From positions 5,580,001-5,644,000 of the forward strand of contig CAVNZM010000014.1 in assembly GCA_963693365.1 (NCBI GenBank): a stretch of DNA of 64,000 nucleotides, in the 5' to 3' direction. The notes under the pieces were generated by a model, which saw nothing but the letters and a program-made list of their open reading frames with translations, did no database searches and was not told the origin of the DNA. The position numbers and the translations under genes are program-made. This stretch comes from Amoebidium appalachense (taxonomy: Eukaryota > Ichthyosporea). This document shows positions 1 through 11,840 of this stretch, one piece after another (within the stretch, counting starts at the first letter, position 1; each line of letters begins with the position of its first letter).

Positions 1-61
1 GTCTGTCGGAAGGGAGAAGGAGAACTTTTCTTTTCTTCTTTTCAGGCCCCCGAGCGTACAC

Positions 62-618
<557 letters not shown>

Positions 619-1420
619 GGGGGGTTTACACACTTTTTATTGCGTGGACACTGCCGGAGGCCCGGCCACATTCGGCGGCCTACTGCGTTTTCCAGCACAG
701 CCAATCAAATGCAGCCAGTGACATATGTACATGCTAGGCAACAATGAGCGCCATCGTAGTATATGACACCCCTATTACATATTATGGGTAAGCAGAGGCT
801 AGCATCGGTAGCTCCGAAAGAAAGTTAAGGCACCGGATCACAATATCATACTGTGCAGCATTAATAAGGTGATCTAGGATAGTCATCTTAAAACGGATAT
901 ATTGAGGAAGAGAGGAAGAAAAGAGAATAAAACCGCCAATAACCCCCGGTTCTAATACATTAGCAAACAGGTTGCATTTATTGATAGATATGCAGCCGCG
1001 AGTAAACCGCCCCGCACACATATTACACATACGAGCAGGAGACACCAGAAACCGATTACACCGCCAAGCCATAATCATCTTTGCGTTTTTACACCACACC
1101 ACATTACGAATAAACGAATCTATGTATGAACGAGACTCTCTAACCGTATCCGCCATATAGGCTACTAGTAGTTGGTGTTTTTGCGGTCCTAACACCGGAA
1201 GGGACTCAACACGTTGAGTAAAAAGATATCTATCAGCCATAGACTTGAAACTATTCATATTCACACTATGATCTAGCCGTACCTCCGGTGGCCGGGGGTC
1301 GCCAGCCATTCCACATAACGCTCGGCAATGGGCAGAGACGATATGGAAGGGAAGAGGTAGAGGGGCGAGTCCGGCGGGGATGCGTGTAGCCGGAAGAGCG
1401 GGTGGTCCGGGGCACAAGCG
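619..1420 (-). mobile_element. Older 5'-truncated LINE, 3' part (split by the younger LINE)
   Basis: Read on the minus strand this is a copy of the last ~800 bp of the LINE at 1421-6820: the C-terminal end of ORF2 (about 782-1410, ending in the same LASAYP-stop) and the same 3' UTR with AATAAA and a GTGTGTAAACCC terminus. The remaining 5' part lies at 6821-6884, beyond the younger LINE. The 10-bp sequence TTCTCTCTTT occurs at 609-618 and again at 6885-6894, as expected for the target-site duplication of this older insertion. It is a dead, 5'-truncated copy of about 865 bp in total. Confidence 0.9.
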
Positions 1421-1584
1421 TTTTTTCTTTCACACACATTTTTTTCTTTCACACGTTTTTTCTTTCACACGTTGTTTTTTTTTTTTGTTTTTTTTTCTTT
1501 CTTTACTTTCTCTACTTAGGCATCGGCCTTTACTTAGGCATCCACTTCTACTTAGGCCCCTTGAGGGGCAGCTAGAACCCACCC

Positions 1585-2730
1585 ATGGCGTCTCAGGACG
1601 CATCCTTGTCCCCGGACCCTCCTGGGACACCGCCTGGGAGCCGCAAACGTGATACACGGGAAGGAGAATCCCCAGATAAGAGGCTAACTAAACTGAGCCG
1701 AGCGGAACAGGTTCCCTTTCCCGAGGTTAAAGCGCCACCGGCCGTGCCGCCAGCAAGTAGTTTTATTACGAAAGAACAACTGCACTTGACACCCGAGAAG
1801 GCTAGGAAATCCGTGCTCAAACTTATGGCGCATCATGAGCAGCTCCGCACGCAAGTCTCCGACTTAACAACCCAAGTAGCTGAGTATAAAGCCAAACAGG
1901 ACCACACAGACCTCCTTGTTCAGCAAATGGAGACGCGCTTACGGCAGCTGGAAGCTGACCGGGCAACCCCCACCGGCCCTGCCCACGCGGGCCCGGCCCC
2001 TGCAGCACAGGCAGCCCCCGATGGGTTACCCACCCCCCCGGGGTCTCCCAAATTCATACCCACAACGAATCCTAAGGTGTACCACACTACGGTGGACGCC
2101 AAGACCGTGTACGTGTCCGAGAAAGTCAAAACGTATGCCGAGTCGGTGGCCCAGACCCACGGGGCTACCCAGGCTTTGGCAGCCCTTGCCGCAGCGTCAG
2201 CACTGCACCCAACCCGCCGCCCTCGGGTGGCGTCTGACCCTGCCCCTCAGGGTACCGACGAGTCCGAGTTGACCACTGCAGCCTTCACCATGGTGCCGGC
2301 CAACATCAGCACCATGCGTGACCGTCTTTACACCCTCGGTGTCCTCAACCAAATGATTCCCGACATGCTCTTCATTGGCCGTCGCTACACAGTGTTCATT
2401 GTGCGTGCCGGCTACCGTGATACCCTCATAAACATCATCCAACGTGCTACCGACGCCACCTTTCTCGCAGACTTCGATCCTACGGCTCCCTACAACACCA
2501 CACTTAACCGTGCTGATGCAGAGGCCGCTGCCCGGGCCTCTTGGCAACGCCGGGTGCTTGCAAGAATGGCCAACGCCCACGCATGGGCTGTCAAGGCAGC
2601 CACACTTTACCCGGCACACGACAGCCGGGCCAACACAGCAGCTGAGGTGCGTGCCTACTGGGAGGCTCAGCACGTGCAGGTCTTCAGCAAGCCCTACGAC
2701 CCCACCGCCGCACCAGCCAACTCCCAGTAA
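1585..2730 (+). CDS. LINE ORF1 protein
   Basis: Intact frame of 381 codons. The N-terminal ~60 residues are basic and proline-rich. Residues about 72-126 are heptad-rich and probably a coiled coil for multimerisation. A low-complexity Ala/Pro linker follows. The C-terminal half (about 230-375) looks globular and contains aromatic and basic residues that could bind nucleic acid. No CCHC zinc knuckle is visible. In LINEs, ORF1 proteins coat the element RNA; that role is inferred here from position and coiled coil. The TAA stop is followed two bases later by the ORF2 ATG (TAAGCATG), which suggests coupled termination-reinitiation for ORF2. Confidence 0.85.
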   Translation: MASQDASLSPDPPGTPPGSRKRDTREGESPDKRLTKLSRAEQVPFPEVKAPPAVPPASSFITKEQLHLTPEKARKSVLKLMAHHEQLRTQVSDLTTQVAEYKAKQDHTDLLVQQMETRLRQLEADRATPTGPAHAGPAPAAQAAPDGLPTPPGSPKFIPTTNPKVYHTTVDAKTVYVSEKVKTYAESVAQTHGATQALAALAAASALHPTRRPRVASDPAPQGTDESELTTAAFTMVPANISTMRDRLYTLGVLNQMIPDMLFIGRRYTVFIVRAGYRDTLINIIQRATDATFLADFDPTAPYNTTLNRADAEAAARASWQRRVLARMANAHAWAVKAATLYPAHDSRANTAAEVRAYWEAQHVQVFSKPYDPTAAPANSQ

Positions 2731-2732
2731 GC

Positions 2733-5700
2733 ATGCTCTCCTTTCTTTTCTGGAATGCTCGTAGTCTAAATAAGAGTAAAGCACAGTTTCTTCTTTCGTT
2801 ACCCCAGCAGGAGTTCCCGTTTATTGTTGTCGCAGAAACGTGGTGGCGAGACCACGCCACACTTCGTCGGTCTGGACGGCTCGTGGGCGAGTCTACTCAG
2901 CCTGTGGGCCACAAGCCTCACTCCGGCATAGTGTTCATCGCCGCCTACCACTTTGTTAACCACTGTTCAGTTATAGCACGTACAATACACACACTCACCA
3001 TCTCAGTTTGTGGCCATATATGCACTTTTGTTTATTTTCCACCTAGCCTTCCACTGCTAGCACTTAAACACGAACTTAACACCATCGCCCCACATAACCC
3101 CACACTAGTGTTAGGAGACTTTAATAGCCCACTAATTACCACCCCACACCCCCTACACGGCCACCCACAGGCCCTACTTAAACCCAACCACCCACGCACG
3201 CCAACCTTTCACACTTTTGTTACAGCCTTACGCCTTACTCTTCCATCTGTAGTACAAGAACACCGCACGGACTGGGGGGCAGCCTCTGGTCCTTGCACCT
3301 TACACATACACCACAACCTACACCCCCCACCGTCAGACCACCTACCTATAGTCTTTCGCACTACACTTAGCCTTTCTACGCCGTCACCACAACACACTTA
3401 CAGACGTAACGTACGCGAACTTAAAAGCCAGCGCGGCCAAGCAGACACTCGCTTCTTTTTCCAGACGGTGCAACCGAGTCTATTATCGCTTGTGCGTGAT
3501 GGACGCCAAACCCCACTACGCACCGACCAGACCTTCATCGATAGCGTCTGGTCTACAGTACGAGAAACCTTGTGGGACATAGGTGAATATGCCTGTTTAG
3601 GTGCCCAAGTTTACCCACAAGCACGAACTACACACACTCGCGGCCCTCGAGCGGAGGCTGCCTTACGTAAGCCTCTACCGTATCACATGCTATTGGGTAA
3701 TATTCGGAAGATTGATCGCGGCGATCATTCGATTCGAATAACGGCCGACCCGTCATCCGACCCGGAATCTGCAACCGATTCCTTTTACGGCACCCTGTTT
3801 AAACGTAACCCGACATGTATGGCCACGGACCTGGGGCAGGCGCCCCCTCCTGTTTTTGTTCCACCCTCCGACACACCACCACCACCACACACGGCGTGGC
3901 CAGCGGGGCAGGCTGAGTTTGGGGCTGAATTGGGGGAACTTTTTACCCCAGATGCGGTATGGCAGTTAGTCTCCCGTTACCCGTCCCGCAAAGCGTGCGG
4001 GCCGGACGGCATCCCTATGGCACTACTTAAGGTACTCATCCCACCCCGACCCGAGAAAGACGAAAAGCGTGGCCCGCCGCCACCACTTACATGTATTCTT
4101 AGCGAGTTGTTTAGCTGGTATTCTGATGTCGGTAAAGTGCCCTCGGAGTGGCTAGCCACCTTAGTGTTTCCCATCAAGAAAACGGTTGCACAGGGTCCCA
4201 TCCACGAATTTCGCCCTATCACCCTTACGTCCGTTTTTCGCCGATTATTCGAAAGTGGCCTTTTACAGGCCTTTTCCCGTAACCCCACCCTTAAGCAGGC
4301 TTCCCAGCTGAGCCCTCTTCAGGCGGCGTTTCGGCATCGACACTCATGTTACGCACAAATCCTCACTCTACATAATGCAACTCAAAGTGATACCGAGCAC
4401 CTCGTATTTATCGATTTTAAGAACGCGTACGACACGGTCGACCTCCCTCGCCTGTGGGCCAAGTTGGCCACTCGCGGTGTCCCATTCCAAATGGGTCGGC
4501 TACTGGAAGCTATGTTTACGTTTACACGCGGACGAGCGGTGGTTAATGGGCGGCTATCCCCAGGGTTTACCCGCACGCGCGGGGTACTTCAAGGGTCCCT
4601 GCTAAGTCCTCTTCTTTTCAACCTGTATATTGATGATTTAGCCGACACTCTTTCTGCGGCACAAATTGACGGGGGGTTGCCATCCCAGGCACCCCCCGCC
4701 CCTCTTTTTTGCCGACGATATTGTGCTTATGTCATCCGATCCTCTCGAACTACGGCAATACATTCGTGTGGTTGAACATTGGTGCCAGCGCAACGATATG
4801 CAGATTAATGTCAAAAAGTGTGCCCTTTTATCAAAATCGATACCGGCATGGGACGACGTTTGTATTCTCGGGCGGCCAGTCCCCTCCCTCGCCCAATCGA
4901 ATACAAGTATTTGGGGATTCCGGTGGACGAATGGGGCATATGTTTCAAACGGATGATCGACCGTCGGGTGGAGAGTGCAGGCAGGTGTCTTCGGTTATCT
5001 CGGGATGTGTATCTTGCTACTCTTTCTCATACTGTCCACCTGACATATACTAATCCGTCTCAGCAGATTAGCCTAAGTCTACGATCGAGATCGGGGGGGG
5101 GGGGGGGGTGGCCCGGGTCCACAGATCATCAAGATCAAGTCCGGGGCCTCAAGATAGCTGTACAGCTGCGTGCATCTTGCCTCTGCCGGCGCAGGGCAGT
5201 GGACCACGTCAGCCGGGGCAGCCGACCAATAGAATTCTAATTAGTGTGTAGGATAGATCGTAGGAGGACTTAGGAATGTGATTGTTCGGGCAGAAGCCCT
5301 TTTGTAAGTATTGGCAAGGTTTGATAGTGTATGTTGCCAAACGTATTTATATATTTAGATGTAGAGGAAAGGGGGGGAGGGAGGGGGGGGGAGGATAGTA
5401 TGAAATGTAGATTTAGACTCTGCGGTGCCACTAGGGGGAGGGTGAGGGGTGAGACATGGATAAATATATTAGTTGAGTAGATCGACTTAGCTCGTGCAGG
5501 CGCACGATAAAAGTAGATTGGAATGTTTGGAATGTGGCATCGTAGGGGGCCAGGTGATGATGATCTTTGAGGGCACGGCCTTGATGGCCTCAGTTGTAAC
5601 TTAGTCTCATTCCGTACGGATCTAAGTTTGCCCGTCGGAGCCTGGTCTGAATAAACTTTACCGTTTTTCCGTACACGTTCGTTCCTTTTCGTGTGTGTAC

Positions 5701-6659
5701 ACTTAGTAGAGTGCCGCGTCTCTAGTACATATACATTAGGGTACGACACCGGTGACCTATACAATCGTCTTAGTATATTTCGCACATATATTCGCCCTTT
5801 GTCGGAATACGGGTTGCCCTTACTAGCTATGGCACCCCCTGATACTGTTACTAATGTCCTCAAATCATTAGATGATTTCCATTACACAACTTGTTGTATG
5901 TTTCTCACTGGTCTTTCCACACCTATCCCTAGACGCCTTTTTGATTCTCTCTACGCACTCACACCACCATCACAACGCGTACACGAATTAGCCCTTAAAT
6001 TTCACGAGCACATCACCCGCCTGTCCGCTTGTGCCCCGGACCACCCGCTCTTCCGGCTACACGCATCCCCACCGGATTCGCCCCTCTACCTCTTCCCTTC
6101 CCCATCGTCTCTGCCCATTGCCGAGCGCTATGTGGAATGGCTGGCGACCCCCCCGGAGGTACGGCTAGATCATAGTGTGAATATGAATAGTTTCAAGTCT
6201 ATGGCTGATAGATATCTTTTTACTCTACGTGTTGAGTCCCTTCCGGTGTTAGGACCGCAAAAACACCAACTACTAGTAGCCTATATGGCGGATACGGTTA
6301 GAGAGTCTCGTTCATACATAGATTCGTTTATTCGTAATGTGGTGTGGTGTAAAAACGCAAAGATGATTATGGCTTGGCGGTCTAATTGGTTTCTGGTGTC
6401 TCCTGCTCGTATGTGTAATATGTGTGGGGGGCGGTTTACTCGCGGCTGCATATCTATCAATGAATGCAACCTGTTAGCTAATGTATTAGAACCGGAGGTT
6501 ATTGGCGGTTTTATTCTCTTTTCTTCCTCTCTTCCTCAATATATCCGTTTTAAGATGACTATCCTAGATCACCTTATTAATGCTGCACAGTATGATATTG
6601 TGATCCGGTGCCTTAACTTTCTTTCGGAGCTACCGATGCTAGCATCTGCTTACCCATAA
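2733..6659 (+). pseudogene. LINE ORF2: AP endonuclease-reverse transcriptase, frameshifted and interrupted
   Basis: The first frame (2733-4775) starts with an exonuclease/endonuclease/phosphatase domain (WNARSL, AETWW, GDFNS and SDHLPI motifs, residues about 7-210). It continues into a reverse transcriptase with CGPDGIP, FRPITL, FIDFKNAYD and GVLQGSLLSPLLFNLYIDDL. The catalytic FADD motif is in another frame (4666-4956), and the following YKYLGIP block is in the original frame (from about 4890). The frame is thus broken at about 4690 and 4890. A solo LTR then separates the thumb region from the C-terminal part (5749-6659: IRPLSEYGLPLL and a cysteine-containing tail). Length and domain order fit a complete LINE ORF2, now dead. 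Confidence 0.9.
5041..5748 (-). mobile_element. Solo LTR of the chromovirus family, inside LINE ORF2
   Basis: This segment starts TGACATATAC and ends GTACGACA. It matches over its whole length the LTRs at 41532-42248 and 49196-49910. Its orientation opposes the plus-strand LINE when LTRs are written TGTCG...GTCA on the plus strand; relative to the polyprotein direction it reads left to right here. No internal element sequence remains, so it is a solo LTR from LTR-LTR recombination. The flanks (CCACC before, CCGGT after) do not show a 5-bp duplication, so the product may have come from recombination between different insertions, or the flanks have mutated. It carries the same G-run and TATA-like stretch as the other LTRs. 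Confidence 0.92.
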
Positions 6660-6820
6660 TATGTAATAGGGGTGTCAGATACTACGATGGCGCTCATTGT
6701 TGCCTAGCATGTACATATGTCACTGGCTGCATTTGATTGGCTGTGCTGGAAAACGCAGTAGGCCGTCGAATGTTGGCTGGGCCTCCGGCAATGTCCACGC
6801 AATAAAAAAGTGTGTAAACC
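6660..6820 (+). other. LINE 3' UTR with polyadenylation signal
   Basis: Non-coding tail of the LINE with AATAAA at 6801-6806, ending GTGTGTAAACC. The same tail ends the older copy near 619 and a ~64-bp fragment at 51808-51871, so this 3' terminus is fixed for the family and is probably what the element's own reverse transcriptase recognises. Confidence 0.85.
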
Positions 6821-6884
6821 CACAAGCGGACAGGCGGGTGATGTGCTCGTGAAATTTAAGGGCTAATTCGTGTACGCGTTGGTG
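6821..6884 (-). mobile_element. Older LINE, 5' remnant beyond the younger insertion
   Basis: About 60 bp that are the reverse complement of LINE sequence 5974-6033. It continues the minus-strand copy at 619-1420 once the younger LINE and one copy of CACAAGCG are removed. It ends where the older copy was 5'-truncated and is followed by its target duplication TTCTCTCTTT (6885-6894). Confidence 0.88.
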
Positions 6885-6894
6885 TTCTCTCTTT

Positions 6895-7600
6895 CAATTG
6901 TGCCCGCTAGAGTAGTGATCGAGTGGAACACCTAGGTGTATGGCACCATCCAGTAGTATTGTGAGGTTATAACAGGGTTTAAAACAAAGAGGTGTCTCTT
7001 TTCTATATACTAAACTATGCGTCACGGCGATCTACAAACGTGATATATATTTTAAACCCATTTTATCTCAATCTTTAAAAGTGCTCTCTTCACGGCCAAT
7101 CATTGCCCTTACGTCTTCACCTCAGCCAATCACAAGCATTAAACAGCGTTTTTGATTATGCATGACTTATGGCGAATCAACGAAAGGTGATAGCTTACGT
7201 AGTTTTTTGCAACGTAAGGAAGATGATCATTTTGAGTTTTGACCCGAACCTTGGAGAATTTCTTTGATTCGACCCAGAATCATCGGGTCATCTGAACAGT
7301 TTCACTTCTGAACCGAACCGGTTCTTACCTAGCCTGCCGCCTACACCTACACCTGAGCTACAACCAATGAACATAGTCCAAACTCTTGCAAATGATTGGT
7401 ACACCTTATTTCAGGCGCCAACACAACACGGCAGTGGCGCGCAGAGTTTGTGGTGTTCGTGAAACCAGTGTACCGTTTCGTCCCAACTAGTGGCAACAAT
7501 ATGGCACCCAACGCGACTTTTGGTCAGTCTAAAAAGGCAGCAGGTTGTGCACGGTTTTTTTTTATAGTTGTGCAAATGTGCTAACTCGGGTCCTTACACA
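6895..7600. other. Stretch without a recognised gene
   Basis: About 700 bp of ordinary complexity. Short frames occur, including 62 codons from 7396, but none has a recognisable domain. I see no RNA gene. Confidence 0.6.
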
Positions 7601-7606
7601 TAGGGG

Positions 7607-7835
7607 AAGACGTGCTTCAAACCGTGTGGGACTCTGAGTGTGAGGTTGGCGAAGAACCTCTTACACGTGCACCGCAGACATACGCTGTCCCAATAGACCA
7701 GAGTGTTTTGTACCTCAATCAGGAGTTCAACGACCTACCCAGTTTTGAGCGACATGTGAAAACTCATGCTCTACATCCCACCAATCCGAGCATGATTTTT
7801 GCCGTAAAACCGCACACAGAATGCGTGGAGCCAGT
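7607..7835 (+). pseudogene. Possible coding remnant, perhaps the N-terminal domain of a MULE-like transposase
   Basis: An open stretch follows a plausible acceptor (ACACATAG at about 7601). It has ordinary amino-acid composition, unlike the microsatellites around it: an LNQEFNDLPSFERHVKTHA segment and a terminal KPHTEC. The pattern hydrophobic-F-x4-F-x2-V-x2-HA ... C loosely resembles the Mutator-type DNA-binding domain. This is a weak resemblance by eye and an unrelated exon is as likely. The frame then runs into a C-run. Confidence 0.25.
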
Positions 7836-8186
7836 TTCACTCCCCCCCCCCACCCCCCACCCCCCTCCCCTCCCCACAGCCCATTATTTGTCTGTTTCGT
7901 GTGAGTTTTTTTGTAGTGTGGTGTGGGTGGGTTTCGGGCAGGTGGTAAGCGGTTGAGATGACCCTGGGGCCGGTGGGGGTGTTGCAAGGAAGGATCCTAC
8001 GGAGGTAACAAAGCTTTCAGACAGCAAAGGGGGGGATGGAAGGGAGGGGGGGGGGGGGGGGGGGGAGTACGTGTAGAGAGGTGTTTGAAGCACTACCGCT
8101 GCTCCGTTAGCTTCGTTCTGTTGGTCTGGTCTAGTACTAAGTGCATCTGTTTGGGGTCGGCCTGTACCCGTTTGTGCTTTTTGTTT

Positions 8187-8530
<344 letters not shown>

Positions 8531-8613
8531 ACACAAACACAAGTGCGCGCACACATCACATGTGCTTTGTATAATAAGCATATAATGCTATCCTCTTGCA
8601 ATCTCCCCTTCAG

Positions 8614-9021
8614 TGGCAAGCATGCACACACAGCCTCCAGCAAACCTGCTGCTCTTAAACTTCTTCCACACAGGCCTGGGAGCTCGCGGTGCAACAACGA
8701 CAGCTATGGGTCCCATGTCGTGGCTACAAGGCGGAAGCCCGCTGCATGTGGCATCTGCGCTTCCCTGGACCACAGGGCACCATGGTGCACCGCATACCAA
8801 TACCTTGGGACCCGTCTGGCTTTGGGCACATGGTTTAATCACGTGAACAGCGTCACATCCAGCGGCATGCAGACATCTCTGGCTCAGGCGTGGTATGACC
8901 TGCTGGGTATGAGGCAACCAAAATGGCGCCACCTGCTCATAACGGGAATTTTACCTTTTCACGATCGTCCGCCCGCATGTGCACGGCAACCTGTTTTTTT
9001 GTGTTACTCTACTCGATGATA
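8614..9021 (+). pseudogene. Possible coding remnant with a CCHC zinc knuckle
   Basis: An open stretch follows a good acceptor (CTCCCCTTCAG ending at 8613). It contains CGICASLDHRAPWC, which fits CX2CX4HX4C, preceded by a basic RRKPA segment and followed by a tryptophan-containing region. CCHC knuckles occur at the C-terminus of MULE transposases and in retroelement Gag proteins. Together with the segment at 7607-7835 it might be one decayed element or one gene with a microsatellite intron. Function not assigned. Confidence 0.3.
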
Positions 9022-9262
9022 GATTTCAGGCCGTTTGTGGGCCATATCCTGCGTCGCGTAAGGCAATTAATGATTTCATCAACGCAAAGTTTGCTAAACC
9101 TCGCATAGTCCTGCTTGCAGCCTAACATGCATATCAGACCCAGCGGCTGTGGTGTAGACAGAGTTTCCTGCCTGGTTAGACTTTTAGCGTGCATGTTCTT
9201 CTAGATTATGTAAGAATGGCTACTACGTTTAAGCCAGCCCAATATATTCGTTTAACAAAGAT

Positions 9263-9450
9263 GCCCCCCCCCCCCCCCCCCCCCCCCTCCCTTTTTCTGG
9301 GTGGAGTGGTGGTACATAGGGGTTTTTTCCTTTGGATGATGAGCTTTTTTTGCCTCGAGATGTATCGTAAGTTCTATGAAAGTTCTAATCATAACTATAC
9401 TGTAATATGCAGCTTATAATGTGTGGTCTCCCTACTTTGTGTCTTTCAGT

Positions 9451-9481
<31 letters not shown>

Positions 9482-9502
9482 GGAGGGGGGGGGGGGGGTA
9501 GC
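9263..9502. repeat. C-run and (GT)n/G-run tracts
   Basis: Poly(C) at about 9263-9290, then unique sequence, then (GT)n with long G-runs at 9450-9498. No gene is supported. Confidence 0.9.
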
Positions 9503-9694
9503 AATCCGTTTAGTATGATTTCTTCTTGATGTGGCAGGCATGTGACACGTAACGCTTGGCCCGACTGACTGATCAATGCCCCTGTATATCTTACCCAATG
9601 TAACGGAAACCAAACAAATAACCACTGCATGAACAAGCATAGTTCCCCCACTGCATGTGGCACTATCATGTGGCTGAGTAAAATAACTATCTCT

Positions 9695-9806
9695 ATGTCA
9701 GAGCGGACGATCTCACAGGGCTCTTTGATCCCCCCCCCCCCAAATCCCAACCCCACCACCACCACCCCATAACACCACCCTGATATGCTGCTACCGGTAC
9801 CCCTGC

Positions 9807-9874
<68 letters not shown>

Positions 9875-10680
9875 TTCCCCCCCCCCCCCCCCAAAAAACA
9901 CCAGCACTATCACTTCTAGCCCTACCGCCCGTGACACCACCATGAAATGCCACGCCTGTCTCTCTCTGCTCCCTCCTCCCCTACGTACGAATCACGTACC
10001 TGACCCGCTCACAAGACTGGGGTGCTGCCCCGGGTTAAATTTTACGGATGTTTGACAATGAGTGTTGTGTTAGCGATTAATAAGGGAACCTCTTGGTACA
10101 TTGTACATTGGTGTGTATTGGGAGACGGTGGCTCCTTTGCGGCTCAGCGTCCTGCGCGCGTGAATTTCAAACGGCTTAGAAGCATAAAATATGGAATAAA
10201 ATCTCCACACACATACCCATGGCTCCACCAGAACGTGGCTCAGTAACATGTACTGTAACATCTAATGTACGGACTATCTCACGGGCCTCTTTGATCCCCC
10301 CCCCCCCCCTCCCCCCCCCCCTCCCCCCCCTTCCCTCCCCCCCCCCCCCCCCCCCCCCCCAAGAATCCCCTTCCCCATAACACCAGCACTATCACTTCTA
10401 CCCCTACCACTCCGAAACAGCACCATGAAATGCCACCCCCTCCCCCCCCCCCCCCCCCCCCCCCCCCTCCTAAAGCACGGTGAATATGTTAGACCATTAG
10501 TGGTGTATTAGCGACTAATAATGGAACCTCTTACAGTGGTACATTGTACATTAGTGTGTATAAGGAGACGGTGGCTCCTTTGAGGCTGTAAGTGTCCTGC
10601 GCGCGATGATTTCAAGTGGGATAAAATATGCAACTTAAATTTTCCACCGTCACATACCCACCGTCACATACCCCGTAACT
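9695..10680. repeat. Diverged tandem duplication, two units with C-runs
   Basis: Unit 1 (about 9700-10240) and unit 2 (about 10262-10680) share ordered blocks: a CTCTTTGATCCCC start, CCAGCACTATCACTTCTA, CACCATGAAATGCCAC, TGGTACATTGTACATT, GGAGACGGTGGCTCCTTTG and TCCTGCGCGCG. The C-runs differ greatly in length between units; the longest is about 9808-9874. It is non-coding. The palindrome-like TGGTACATTGTACATT is conserved in both units. Confidence 0.8.
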
Positions 10681-10763
10681 TCAAATGCAACAACCTGCAG
10701 CTGTACATGCTCCCCTGCAATCCCTCGGTTGTTGTTGTGGTTTGTGTGTATTTGTTTATGTGT

Positions 10764-10841
10764 GTGGGGGGGGGGGGGGGGGGGGGGGAGGGGGGGGGGG
10801 AGAGGGGGGGAGAGGGAGGGGGGGGGGGGGGGGGGGGGGGA
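10764..10841. repeat. G-run tract
   Basis: About 75 bp of almost pure G with a few A, G-quadruplex-prone on the plus strand. Neighbouring frames encoding poly-Gly or poly-Pro are artefacts. Confidence 0.95.
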
Positions 10842-11218
10842 TAAGATTGGGTGGCCGTGGGGCTACCCAAACTCAAAGATGCTAGCATATTACTCTCCAT
10901 TGCCCCCTGTAAGCCTTCTCTTAAATCTCTTTTGCAACTGCCGATCTTAGCACATGGCATGCATTGCCCAGTGCGCAAGGCATATGAAATACCTAGAATT
11001 CCGACGTTTGCACCCCCATGCGATTGGGAACTGCCAGTGAAGTTTAGATATCATGCCTTCTCCCATTCCCCCCTCCCCCCCAAAGGAGGGCGGTAAAAAA
11101 CATCGGGAAATGTCACGCACACACCACACACACAGTGCCACGATTCGTGGCAAATCCGTTGTGCCCACATGCCATAGTAATTAAAACACAAAGATTGCTA
11201 ATGACATATAATATAAAA

Positions 11219-11226
11219 CGCGCGCG

Positions 11227-11276
<50 letters not shown>
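11219..11276. repeat. (CG)n/(CA)n microsatellite
   Basis: Alternating CG then CA dinucleotides, a sequence type that can form Z-DNA. Confidence 0.9.
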
Positions 11277-11279
<3 letters not shown>

Positions 11280-11367
11280 CATTGCACCCACCCACACCCA
11301 CATAATCAGTGCATCGATATCCACACATGCACACTGTGGCACGAGCACACCGGCACACATACCAGAT

Positions 11368-11463
11368 ATGCATACACAAAATATAGTACACAAGTATGTC
11401 GTGGGTACTCATCACCAATCTCGATATCCTCTTCCACAGCTCCCCTCCGACATACACTCACAG

Positions 11464-11502
<39 letters not shown>

Positions 11503-11627
11503 TCCCCCCCCCCCCCCCCCCCCCCCCCCGTTTAGCCCGTTCTGCAACCTCCCGTGCACATAGAGTCAGCAACCACGAATAAGAGGCTCCAACGAGATAT
11601 TTGTGTACTATATTTTGTGTATGCATT
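11368..11627. repeat. Inverted repeat of ~26 bp around a C-run core
   Basis: ATGCATACACAAAATATAGT at 11368 onward (continuing ACACAA) returns as its reverse complement at about 11601-11626. The arms enclose about 200 bp with a long C-run (11463-11529). It may be the termini of a small non-autonomous element or a duplication from repair. No flanking duplication was identified. Confidence 0.6.
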
Positions 11628-11680
11628 TTTATCAAGAAACTTTCTGAGGAGTCACATATAAATCGAAGGAGCGGGAGGGG

Positions 11681-11686
11681 GGAGGT

Positions 11687-11722
<36 letters not shown>

Positions 11723-11807
11723 TGCTGGTGCACGTTGGGAAAGGGAGGGAGGATGGGCCAGGAGGGGGGATGGGCCGGGGGTTCACGTTCGCCACGTTGT
11801 ACTGGCT

Positions 11808-11838
<31 letters not shown>
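11681..11838. repeat. G-run followed by C-run
   Basis: A G tract at about 11681-11721 and a C tract at 11811-11838 lie about 90 bp apart and can pair as a hairpin. No gene is supported. Confidence 0.9.

Positions 11839-11840
<2 letters not shown>

Larger units (their letters stand above)
1421..6820 (+). mobile_element. Full-length two-ORF non-LTR retrotransposon (LINE), inserted in an older LINE
   Basis: The element has a 164-bp 5' UTR with three CTTAGGC motifs (about 1510-1560), ORF1, an ORF2 with endonuclease and reverse transcriptase, and a 160-bp 3' UTR ending AATAAAAAAGTGTGTAAACC without a long poly(A) tail. An 8-bp duplication CACAAGCG flanks it at 1413-1420 and 6821-6828; the target is internal sequence of the older minus-strand LINE copy. 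A 708-bp solo LTR (5041-5748) lies in ORF2, so the LINE itself is about 4.7 kb. Frameshifts in ORF2 make it inactive. I did not assign a clade; an AP-type endonuclease with no visible RNase H fits several (CR1/L2/Jockey-like). Confidence 0.93.
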
